Below the pieces are notes generated by a model. It was not told the DNA's origin and did no database searches. It was given only the letters and a program-made list of their open reading frames with translations. Shown in pieces: positions 1 to 8,064 of a stretch of 34,145 bases of DNA. Each line of letters opens with the position of its first letter. The stretch's first letter is position 1. Location: positions 1 to 34,145 of the forward strand of contig JAIPGC010000008.1 of the NCBI GenBank assembly GCA_021736335.1. Direction: 5' to 3'. The translations under genes and the position numbers were made by a program. Source of the DNA: Acholeplasmataceae bacterium (GTDB taxonomy: Bacteria > Bacillota_I > Bacilli_A > Acholeplasmatales > Acholeplasmataceae).

Positions 1-342
1 GTTAGACTAGAGATCAGACGTTCCGAACAAATTAAAAATGCAACTGATATCATTGGTAATAAAGCTAACATTAAAGTTGTTAAGAACAAGGTAGCTCCAC
101 CATTTAAGACTGTAAGTGTGGATATCATCTATGGACAAGGTATTTCAAAGGTTGGCGAACTTGTTGATTTAGCATCTAATCTTGATATCATCCAAAAGAG
201 TGGCGCATGGTTTGCTTATAATGGCGAAAAAATTGGTCAAGGCAGAGAAAATGCAAAACAATATTTAGCAGATCACCAAGATGTTTATGATAAGATTTTT
301 AAACAAGTTTTGGATTACTACAAAATTTCATATAAGAAATAG
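1..342 (+). CDS. recA: RecA recombinase, C-terminal part (5' truncated by window edge)
   Basis: Open from base 1 in frame 1: [58 protein letters not shown], typical RecA C-terminal region; TAG stop at 340-342. Confidence 0.95.
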   Translation, partial: VRLEIRRSEQIKNATDIIGNKANIKVVKNKVAPPFKTVSVDIIYGQGISKVGELVDLASNLDIIQKSGAWFAYNGEKIGQGRENAKQYLADHQDVYDKIFKQVLDYYKISYKK

Positions 343-345
343 AAG

Positions 346-370
346 AGAATACTTTGGTATTCTTTTTTTT
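346..370 (+). terminator. Rho-independent terminator after recA
   Basis: AGAATAC-TTTG-GTATTCT hairpin followed by a T run. Confidence 0.85.
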
Positions 371-404
371 GAGCAAAATTGCATAAAAAATATAAATAAA
401 CATA

Positions 405-410
405 TATAAT
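405..410 (+). promoter_or_regulatory. Possible -10 box (TATAAT) upstream of the B12-binding gene
   Basis: TATAAT about 38 bp before the start codon; nearest -35-like TTGCAT (379-384) is at a non-optimal 20-bp spacing. Confidence 0.4.
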
Positions 411-447
411 ATAGAAGGAATATAATTCTCTATGAGAGGTGATATCA

Positions 448-1095
448 ATGCATTTAAAGGCATATAATCAATTTTTAGAATATTTAAAGAAAGAACAAAA
501 GGATCAGGCTGTCATCTATGCAATGAGCTTGCTTGAAGAAAAAAAATTAACTATTGAAGAACTTTATCAAGAGCTTCTTGCTCCATCATTAACTACATTT
601 GAATGTGATGTAGAAGATCAAGAGGTATGTATTTGGAAAGAACATTTCAGAACATCAATTATTCGTACTATTTTAGAAAGCTGTTATTTATATATCATCA
701 AAAGAGTCGAAGATGTCAAAAAGACAGAAAAAAAGATTGTCGTTTTTACACCATCTTTTGAATATCACGAAATTGGTGCAATCATGGTTTCACACTTTTT
801 ATTACTAGAAGGATTTGATGCTTCATATATCGGAGCAAATACACCAAAAGATGATATTCTTTCAGCAATTAAAGCTTATCATCCTGATTTTGTAGCAATG
901 AGTGTTACGAATCCATATAACCTTGTTATAACAAAACAAATCAACGATGAGATTAAAAAACAATATCCGGATGTCAAAATCATTATAGGTGGTCAGGCAT
1001 TTGTTCATCAGAACGCCTTAGAATCCATCAAATACGATTATTTACTCCAAACCCTAGATGATATCAAGAACCTTAGAAAAGAGGTTCAGGTATGA
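448..1095 (+). CDS. Cobalamin (B12)-binding domain protein, CarH-like cap plus B12-binding fold without a DNA-binding domain
   Basis: N-terminal helical cap-like region ending in KEH, then FEYHEIGAIMVSHFLLLEGFDASYIGANTP (xxHxxG) and KIIIGGQAF motifs. ATG at 448 follows GAGAGGTGAT; the ORF track start at 439 is a GTG inside that RBS. Confidence 0.8.
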   Translation: MHLKAYNQFLEYLKKEQKDQAVIYAMSLLEEKKLTIEELYQELLAPSLTTFECDVEDQEVCIWKEHFRTSIIRTILESCYLYIIKRVEDVKKTEKKIVVFTPSFEYHEIGAIMVSHFLLLEGFDASYIGANTPKDDILSAIKAYHPDFVAMSVTNPYNLVITKQINDEIKKQYPDVKIIIGGQAFVHQNALESIKYDYLLQTLDDIKNLRKEVQV

Positions 1096-2249
1096 AATTA
1101 GCACTCCAAATTGCTTGGCGTTTCTTGTCATCTGCCAAAAGACAAACATTCATTATCATTTTAGGTATTGCTGTTGGTGTATCAGTTCAAGTCTTTATCG
1201 GATCACTAATTACTGGATTACAAAAAAGTCTTGTTGACACTACCATAGGTTCATCATCACATATTACTGTATTAGCTGCTGATGACACTTCATTTGTTGA
1301 TGATTACATGACAGTTGTAGATGACCTAGAGTCAGAAAGCAATCAAATAGAAGTACTCTCTCCAGTTGTTAATATCGGTGGTATTTTACAAAAAGGTACA
1401 GACAAAAATGAAATTTTATTTAGAGGATTTGATCTAGATCTTGCTAATGAGATTTATGGATTTGATTCAAAAATCACTGAAGGCAATCTTCCAACACAAC
1501 TCAATGACATTCTTTTAGGATTATCCCTCAAAGATGAATTAGATTTAAATGTTGGTGATTCTATTGAAATTGAAATACTAGGAAATATCAGAACATTAAA
1601 TGTTGTAGGGTTTTTTGATTTCAATGTTTCAGTGATTAATTCAACTTGGGGTATTGGCACACTTGCTACACTTCAAGATATCATAGGCAATACAAATCAA
1701 GTATCTGCCATTGAAATGCAAATCAAAGATGTTTTTGAGGCTGAAAATTTAGCACTCATACTAGATACTAATTTGAGTTCATCAGGATTAGTCACAGAAA
1801 ACTGGATGGCTCAAAATCAATCACTTCTAAGTGGTCTTCAGGGGCAAAGCACTTCATCTTTAATGATTCAAGTCTTTGTCATTATCTCTGTTGTCCTTGG
1901 CATTTCATCAGTATTAGCAATTACAGTCATGCAAAAATCAAAACAGATAGGTATTCTTAAAGCTATGGGGATACTTGATCAAGATGCATCGAAAGTTTTC
2001 TTATTTGAAGGATTCATTTTAGGTATCTTTGGGGCTATAGGTGGTGTGCTTTTAGGTTTAGGACTCACATTCTCATTTACCACATTTGCATTAAACCCTG
2101 ATGGAACACCTGTTGTTCCACTATTCATTGATCCTGGATTTATTTTATTATCAGCAGGCATTGCTTTGGTAGCATCAACCTTAGCATCACTCATCCCAGC
2201 CATCAAGTCATCCAAGATGACAGTCATCGAGGTGATCAGAAATGCCTAA
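1092..2249 (+). CDS. FtsX/MacB-like ABC transporter permease
   Basis: N-terminal TM, MacB-PCD-like extracellular region, three C-terminal TMs, closing LIPAIKSSKMTVIEVIRNA; overlaps both neighbours by a few bases. Confidence 0.88.
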   Translation: MKLALQIAWRFLSSAKRQTFIIILGIAVGVSVQVFIGSLITGLQKSLVDTTIGSSSHITVLAADDTSFVDDYMTVVDDLESESNQIEVLSPVVNIGGILQKGTDKNEILFRGFDLDLANEIYGFDSKITEGNLPTQLNDILLGLSLKDELDLNVGDSIEIEILGNIRTLNVVGFFDFNVSVINSTWGIGTLATLQDIIGNTNQVSAIEMQIKDVFEAENLALILDTNLSSSGLVTENWMAQNQSLLSGLQGQSTSSLMIQVFVIISVVLGISSVLAITVMQKSKQIGILKAMGILDQDASKVFLFEGFILGIFGAIGGVLLGLGLTFSFTTFALNPDGTPVVPLFIDPGFILLSAGIALVASTLASLIPAIKSSKMTVIEVIRNA

Positions 2250-2934
2250 TATCATTGAACTTAAAAATATCAATAAGATTTATGGTGAAAAAACACCAAA
2301 TCCAACCCAAGTCATTTTCGATTTAAACTTAAGTTTTGAAGCATCAACATTTAATTCAATTATTGGTCAATCAGGCAGTGGGAAATCGACATTACTTAAT
2401 ATTTTAGGTACCTTAGATAAAGCAACCTCAGGTGATGTCTTCATCAATCAAAAAGATACACAAAAGATGAGTAAAAATCAAGTTTCAAAATTAAGAAACG
2501 AAACCATTGGATTTATCTTTCAATTTCATTACTTACTCCCCGAATTTACAGCTTTAGAAAATGTATTATTACCATATAGAATATCAAAAAAACCCATCAC
2601 CAAAGAAGTGATGGATCGTGCTCTTGAATTACTTGAAATTGTTGGATTAACAAAAGTTAAAGATAATTTGGCAGTTAACATGTCCGGAGGACAGCAACAA
2701 CGCGTTGCGATTGCAAGAAGCTTAATCAACAATCCAAAAATCATATTAGCAGATGAGCCTACCGGTAACCTAGATAGTGATACAACTGAACAAGTCTATG
2801 AATTGCTTCGTAAAATTAATGAAACTTATAAAACGACATTCATCATTATTACACATGATAGACATATTGCTGAAAAGGCTGATCGTATTATTGAAATCAA
2901 AGATGGAAGAATCAATCTTGATATTAAAAAATAA
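2242..2934 (+). CDS. LolD/MacB-type ABC transporter ATP-binding protein
   Basis: Walker A GQSGSGKST, signature NMSGGQQQR, Walker B IILADEPTGNLDS, H-loop ITHD. Confidence 0.95.
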   Translation: MPNIIELKNINKIYGEKTPNPTQVIFDLNLSFEASTFNSIIGQSGSGKSTLLNILGTLDKATSGDVFINQKDTQKMSKNQVSKLRNETIGFIFQFHYLLPEFTALENVLLPYRISKKPITKEVMDRALELLEIVGLTKVKDNLAVNMSGGQQQRVAIARSLINNPKIILADEPTGNLDSDTTEQVYELLRKINETYKTTFIIITHDRHIAEKADRIIEIKDGRINLDIKK

Positions 2935-2957
2935 AAAAGTCCATTGGACTTTTTTTA
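2934..2957. terminator. Bidirectional intrinsic terminator between convergent genes
   Basis: AAAAAAGTCCA/TGGACTTTTTT inverted repeat with A and T tracts. Confidence 0.8.
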
Positions 2958-3575
2958 ACTTACAACGTTAATTGGATTTAAATCTTTTAAAGAGAATTGA
3001 ACATATTCAGTAAATTCAACATCTTGACCGCCTGTTGTCAAAACATATTCAACCATTAAATACAAGTGTGGTTCATTGACTGTTACAAATGGTAATGGAT
3101 TAAAAGGTAACTCATGATTAAATATTAACGTTACAGATCTTGCTACTGTGGTTATTGCTGTTGGTGTTCCAACTGATCTTAAATTTTTCCAATCAGTTTG
3201 TAGCAGTGGAATCACTGTTACGGTTTTGACTACGAAATTCTCATTTGCTTCATAATTGATACTGAATTTGTAATACCCACCAAAAAGATCTCCTGAATCT
3301 TGATCTAATACTGGATTCTTGAGTTCAGTCCAAACGATGTTAAGTGAGAAAGCATCGATTCCATCTGGTTCAAGAAATTTTTTAATCATTTCAGTCTCAC
3401 TGGTGATTTCATTATCGAAACCTACTTTGCGATTTGCAGTATAAGAACCTACATATGCAGTGACAATTAAAGCGAGTGGAACCAGTACTATAAAAGCTAA
3501 GACAGCAACCTTAATACGATTACGATGCAACCATGTCCAAAAGGTTGGTTTTTTATCAATTTTTGGGTTTTTCAT
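2955..3575 (-). CDS. Hypothetical single-pass membrane protein with extracytoplasmic domain
   Basis: Minus-strand ORF; MKNPKIDKKPTFWTWLHRNRIKVAVLAFIVLVPLALIVTAYVGSYTANRK reads as cytosolic tail plus one TM. Start chosen at 3575 because AAGGAG lies about 12 nt upstream; the longer ORF start is unsupported. Confidence 0.7.
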   Translation of the reverse strand: MKNPKIDKKPTFWTWLHRNRIKVAVLAFIVLVPLALIVTAYVGSYTANRKVGFDNEITSETEMIKKFLEPDGIDAFSLNIVWTELKNPVLDQDSGDLFGGYYKFSINYEANENFVVKTVTVIPLLQTDWKNLRSVGTPTAITTVARSVTLIFNHELPFNPLPFVTVNEPHLYLMVEYVLTTGGQDVEFTEYVQFSLKDLNPINVVS

Positions 3576-3671
3576 TTGGTTTAATAACTCCTTCATCAAG
3601 TGTTCATTTCTTATTATACATGAATATAAAAAAAAATAAAGACAAATCAAAAAATACCCATGGTTTCTTCA

Positions 3672-3701
3672 TTGACTTAAAAGTCTGAAATAGGGTATAA
3701 T
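3672..3701 (+). promoter_or_regulatory. Sigma70/A-type promoter for rny
   Basis: TTGACT (3672-3677), 18-bp spacer, TATAAT (3696-3701). Confidence 0.75.
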
Positions 3702-3773
3702 GATATAGTACATCATGTATAGGACAATTTGATTATATCGATTGTTTAAAATATTAATAATGGAGGTGTTAAA

Positions 3774-5351
3774 ATGTTCATTATAGCATTAGATGCTGTA
3801 ACGACAGCCATCTCCGTTTTGCTAGCCATCATCATAGGCTTTGCATTTGGATATTTCGTTCGTGTTTGGCACCGCGAAAAAAGTATCAATGCAAGCAAAG
3901 AGTTGGCTGAAAAAATTGTTGAAGACGGAAAAAAAGAAGCCGAAAAAGCAAAAAGAGAAAGTGTTTTAGAAGCCAAACAAGAGATTTTCGTGTTGCGCAA
4001 GGATTTTGATAATGACATGCGTGAACGCAGACAGGTCGTAGTGAATCTTGAAAACAAGGTTACTCAGCGCGAGGATACATTAAATCGCCGCGCTGTTCAT
4101 TTAGACAAGCGTGAAGAAACGCTTGCACTACGCGAAGAGAAACTTGATGAAAAGAAAGAACAACTTGAACAATTAAATAGCAAAGCGGAAGAAGTATTAA
4201 AACAGCAAGAGCAAAAATTGATTGAAATTTCTAGCCTTACAGTAGATGAGGCAAGAGAAATCATCATGGCCAGAGTCAGAGACGGTATGTCAGATGAAAT
4301 TGCTACATACATCCGCGACGAAGAAGAGAAAGCCAAAAATGAAGTGCAATCACGCTCCAAGCAACTATTGTCGCTTGCCATACAAAAGTATGCCAGTGAG
4401 ACCACTACAGAAAGAACTGTCTCTGTCGTTGATTTACCTAACGATGAAATGAAAGGCCGCATCATTGGACGCGAAGGTAGAAATATTCGCACCATAGAGG
4501 CATTAACAGGTGTTGATCTCATCATTGATGATACACCGGAAGCAGTGGTACTAAGTGGATTTGATCCGATAAGAAGAGAAATTGCCAAACGCGCTTTAAG
4601 CACGTTAGTCTCAGATGGTCGTATTCATCCAGGCCGTATCGAAGAAGTTGTTGAAAAAGCAAGAGTTGAAGTGGATATGTTCATTAGAGAAGCTGGTGAA
4701 GACGCAGTCTTTACAACAGGTATCGGTCGTATCCATCCCGATTTAGTTAAGTTATTAGGAAGACTAAGCTTTAGAACAAGCTATGGTCAAAATGTATTAA
4801 GACACTCCATCGAAGTTGCATTTCTAGCTGGTAAACTAGCTGTTGAAATCGGTGAAGATGAAATGCTCGCACGTCGCGCTGGATTACTTCATGATATCGG
4901 TAAAGCCGTGGATCATGAAATAGAAGGTGGACATGTTGAGATTGGTGTGAATATTGTTAATCGTTATAAAGAACCAAAAGAAGTTACTGATGCTATCGCA
5001 TCACACCATGGTGACAAAGAAGCAGAAAGCGTCATCGCCGTACTTGTTGCAGCTGCAGATACATTAAGTGCTGCACGTCCAGGTGCAAGAAGCGAATCCA
5101 TGGAAAACTACATTAAACGTTTGGAACAATTAGAAGCCATTTCCAACGAAATTCCTGGTGTTGAAAAATCATATGCAATTCAAGCTGGTCGTGAGATAAG
5201 AGTTATTGTCAAGGCTGATCAGATCGATGACTTATCAACATTTAAGGTCGCGCGTGAAATCAAGGAACAAATTGAAGAAAAGATGACTTATCCTGGTACA
5301 ATCAAGGTTACAGTAATCCGTGAAACACGAGCAACAGACATTGCAAAATAA
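3774..5351 (+). CDS. rny: Ribonuclease Y
   Basis: N-terminal TM, coiled coil, KH domain ([46 protein letters not shown]), HD domain ([11 protein letters not shown]...SHHGD); RBS GGAGGTG. Confidence 0.97.
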   Translation: MFIIALDAVTTAISVLLAIIIGFAFGYFVRVWHREKSINASKELAEKIVEDGKKEAEKAKRESVLEAKQEIFVLRKDFDNDMRERRQVVVNLENKVTQREDTLNRRAVHLDKREETLALREEKLDEKKEQLEQLNSKAEEVLKQQEQKLIEISSLTVDEAREIIMARVRDGMSDEIATYIRDEEEKAKNEVQSRSKQLLSLAIQKYASETTTERTVSVVDLPNDEMKGRIIGREGRNIRTIEALTGVDLIIDDTPEAVVLSGFDPIRREIAKRALSTLVSDGRIHPGRIEEVVEKARVEVDMFIREAGEDAVFTTGIGRIHPDLVKLLGRLSFRTSYGQNVLRHSIEVAFLAGKLAVEIGEDEMLARRAGLLHDIGKAVDHEIEGGHVEIGVNIVNRYKEPKEVTDAIASHHGDKEAESVIAVLVAAADTLSAARPGARSESMENYIKRLEQLEAISNEIPGVEKSYAIQAGREIRVIVKADQIDDLSTFKVAREIKEQIEEKMTYPGTIKVTVIRETRATDIAK

Positions 5352-5370
5352 GAGGCTTAGGCCTCTTTTT
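5350..5370 (+). terminator. Intrinsic terminator after rny
   Basis: AGAGGC-TTAG-GCCTCTTTTT. Confidence 0.75.
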
Positions 5371-5389
5371 GTTAGAAAGAAGTGATTTG

Positions 5390-6151
5390 ATGAAAATTCT
5401 ATTTATCGGAGATATTTATGGAAGACCAGGATTGGATATGCTAGCTGAGCATCTTCCTGATCTTAAGAATACATATCGTCCCAATGTCATCATTGCTAAT
5501 GCTGAAAATGCAGCAAATGGTAGAGGCATTAATCTAAAAATTTATAAAGAATTAATGAGTCAGGGTATTCACGCAATTACCATGGGCAATTGGGTTTGGG
5601 GTAATCGTGAGCTATTTGAGTTTATTGAAGACTCTAATATTATTAGACCTATGAATTTTAGAAACGCACCAGGTAAAGGTTTTCTGACAGTGAATTATAA
5701 TGGGCAAAAACTGCTTGTCATCAATGCATTAGGTAGAACTTTTATGAACCCTAATATTGATGATCCGTTCACTGGAATTGATCGAATTATCGAGAATGAA
5801 AAAGCTGATTTTGTTTTTGTTGATATGCATGCAGAAGCAACAAGCGAAAAAGTAGCAATCGGACATTACCTTGATGGTAGAGTTGATGTAGTCGCAGGTA
5901 CGCACACCCATATCCCAACTGCAGATGAAAGAATGCTTCCAAATGGTACACTCTATATCACCGATGTAGGGATGACTGGTCCACTTAATGGTGTGATTGG
6001 TGTAGCAAAAGAGATTGTGTTAGATCGGTTTTTAAACGGTTTTTCAACTCCAAATGAGGTTGCTCCAGGTGCAAGACAACTGAATGCTATCATTTTAGAC
6101 TTAGTAAAAAAGACAATTCAAAGAATACACATTGAAAGCGAAACAGTATGA
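5390..6151 (+). CDS. ymdB: YmdB-family metallophosphoesterase (TIGR00282-like)
   Basis: MKILFIGDIYGRPGLDML, NAENAANGRGIN, GNWVWGN, VVAGTHTHIPTADERMLPNGTLYITDVGMTG; located after rny as in B. subtilis. Confidence 0.93.
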   Translation: MKILFIGDIYGRPGLDMLAEHLPDLKNTYRPNVIIANAENAANGRGINLKIYKELMSQGIHAITMGNWVWGNRELFEFIEDSNIIRPMNFRNAPGKGFLTVNYNGQKLLVINALGRTFMNPNIDDPFTGIDRIIENEKADFVFVDMHAEATSEKVAIGHYLDGRVDVVAGTHTHIPTADERMLPNGTLYITDVGMTGPLNGVIGVAKEIVLDRFLNGFSTPNEVAPGARQLNAIILDLVKKTIQRIHIESETV

Positions 6152-6166
6152 CCTATACTGTTTTTT
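6141..6166 (+). terminator. Intrinsic terminator overlapping the ymdB stop codon
   Basis: AAACAGTAT-GACCT-ATACTGTTT plus TTT; the TGA stop (6149-6151) lies in the stem/loop. Confidence 0.65.
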
Positions 6167-6170
6167 CATG

Positions 6171-6176
6171 TATAAT
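6171..6176 (+). promoter_or_regulatory. -10 box upstream of miaB
   Basis: TATAAT 18 bp before the miaB ATG; no convincing -35. Confidence 0.45.
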
Positions 6177-6193
6177 AGTCACAGGTGATTTGA

Positions 6194-7633
6194 ATGAGCA
6201 ATATTGATTTAGACAAATATTTCAAGCCCAATTTAAAAGAGGCAAGAAGACGCACAAAAGATGTAATTGAAGAACTTAAATTTGAACTTAGCGACGCTCA
6301 TCAAAAGATTGGCGTTAATAAAACATACATGATCCACACCTATGGATGCCAAGGTAATGAAGCCGATAGTGAATCCATTGCAGGTATTTTAGAATTGATG
6401 GGATTTACTCATGCAACTTCTGAGGCTCAAAGTGATGTTATCATTATGAACACTTGTGCAATCAGGGAGAATGCTGAAAATCGTGTTTGGGGTGAATTAG
6501 GCAGACTTAAAGCTTATAAAAAGCACAATCCTAATCTTATTCTTGGTTTAGCAGGATGTATGGCTCAAGAAGAAAATGTGATTGAACGCATCTTAAAGAA
6601 ATATCAACACGTTGATATTGTTTTTGGTACGCATAACATCTATAAACTACCTGAATATCTAGAAACTGCATTATTTTCAAAGGAACGTGTGATTGAAGTA
6701 TATTCTCAAGAAGGTGAAATTGTTGAGAATCTTCCAAAGGTAAGAAATCATAAATTTAAAGCATGGGTCAACATCATGTTTGGCTGTGATGAATTTTGTA
6801 CATACTGTATTGTTCCTTATACAAGAGGTAAGGAAAGATCAAGATCAAAAGATGAAATCATTGCTGAAGTTAATGAACTTGTAGAACAAGGATATAAGGA
6901 AATCACATTATTGGGTCAAAATGTTAATGCTTATGGAAAAGACTTGGATGACTCAAGTTATACATTTGGTGATTTACTTAAAGAGCTTGATGATTTAGGC
7001 ATTGAACGCATCCGCTTTACTACAAGTCATCCTCATGATTTAGATAAAAAAACGATGGAAGCCATGAGAGATTCAAAACATGTCATGCCATATTTTCATC
7101 TCCCTGTTCAGTCAGGAAGTAATACTGTATTAAAAAAGATGAACAGACAATATACAAAAGAATCGTACCTTAAAGTTCTTGATGAACTTAAAAATACAGT
7201 TCCTGGAATTGCAGTCACAACTGATATTATTGTTGGTTTTCCAGGTGAAACAGATACTGATTTTCTTGATACATTGGATCTAGTTGAAAAGGCTGAATTC
7301 GAAGGTGCATTTACATTTGTATTTTCAAAAAGAGAAGGTACTCCTGCTGCAAACTTCACAGATGACACTCCTATAGAAACTAAAAAGGAAAGGTTATATA
7401 TGCTTAATGATCGGACCAACGCAGGATATTTAAAAGGCAATCAAAGGTTTGTAGGAGAAACAGTAAAAGTACTTGTTGATGGCGTATCAAAAAACAATGA
7501 TCAGGTACTTGCTGGATATAGCGAGCATAATAAGTTAGTTAACTTTGCAGGTGATAAAAGTTTGATTGGACAAATTGTAAAAGTCAAGATAACAGTAGCA
7601 AAAACTTGGTTTTTATTAGGTGAACTTTTATGA
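6194..7633 (+). CDS. miaB: tRNA-2-methylthio-N6-dimethylallyladenosine synthase
   Basis: TYGCQGNEADSE, GCMAQEE, radical-SAM CDEFCTYCIVPYTRGKERSR, C-terminal TRAM-like region. Confidence 0.96.
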   Translation: MSNIDLDKYFKPNLKEARRRTKDVIEELKFELSDAHQKIGVNKTYMIHTYGCQGNEADSESIAGILELMGFTHATSEAQSDVIIMNTCAIRENAENRVWGELGRLKAYKKHNPNLILGLAGCMAQEENVIERILKKYQHVDIVFGTHNIYKLPEYLETALFSKERVIEVYSQEGEIVENLPKVRNHKFKAWVNIMFGCDEFCTYCIVPYTRGKERSRSKDEIIAEVNELVEQGYKEITLLGQNVNAYGKDLDDSSYTFGDLLKELDDLGIERIRFTTSHPHDLDKKTMEAMRDSKHVMPYFHLPVQSGSNTVLKKMNRQYTKESYLKVLDELKNTVPGIAVTTDIIVGFPGETDTDFLDTLDLVEKAEFEGAFTFVFSKREGTPAANFTDDTPIETKKERLYMLNDRTNAGYLKGNQRFVGETVKVLVDGVSKNNDQVLAGYSEHNKLVNFAGDKSLIGQIVKVKITVAKTWFLLGELL

Positions 7634-7959
7634 CAGAAAAGGAAAAATTGATTGAAATGATTCTTCAAAATGAAGATATTCAACGCTATAAAAGAATAGA
7701 ACAAATCATCAATAATAATAAAAAACTTAAGGCAAAAATCAATCAATTAAAGGTCCTCCAAAAGCAGTTAATCAATGCAAAACAAGTTGGAAAAACACAA
7801 GCAATCGCTGAGTTTGAAAGGCGATATCAGGTCCTTTATAATGAGATTGAAGAGTATCCATTGATGTCGGATTATTTGGCTTTACAAGGCGACATTAACG
7901 AAATGATACAATCTATCCAATCCATCATAGAAGAAGGCATAGAAAAAGATTTTGAATGA
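7630..7959 (+). CDS. ricA: YlbF/YmcA-family protein, RicA-like
   Basis: 109-aa all-helical protein of YlbF/YmcA character, overlapping the miaB end and in the same miaB-ymcA position as B. subtilis. Confidence 0.75.
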   Translation: MTEKEKLIEMILQNEDIQRYKRIEQIINNNKKLKAKINQLKVLQKQLINAKQVGKTQAIAEFERRYQVLYNEIEEYPLMSDYLALQGDINEMIQSIQSIIEEGIEKDFE

Positions 7960-7960
7960 G

Positions 7961-7984
7961 AACGGTCAATAATGGCCGTTTTTA
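7961..7984 (+). terminator. Intrinsic terminator after ricA-like gene
   Basis: AACGGTCA-ATAA-TGGCCGTT followed by TTTTAT. Confidence 0.75.
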
Positions 7985-8005
7985 TATAAAAAAAAGCCAA
8001 TTAAC

Positions 8006-8034
8006 TTGATAAAAACGGTAAAACATTGTATTAT
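8006..8034 (+). promoter_or_regulatory. Promoter upstream of the 8065 gene
   Basis: TTGATA (8006-8011), 17-bp spacer, TATTAT (8029-8034). Confidence 0.65.
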
Positions 8035-8064
8035 GAATACAAAGAGATTAGTAGGAGGACCGCT

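Noticed and set aside
1979-2227. Minus-strand 82-aa ORF in the permease gene
   Set aside because: Antisense to a conserved coding region with no independent support.
4097-4603. Minus-strand 168-aa ORF inside rny
   Set aside because: Fully antisense to strongly conserved rny; Ser-rich mirror translation, not a plausible protein.
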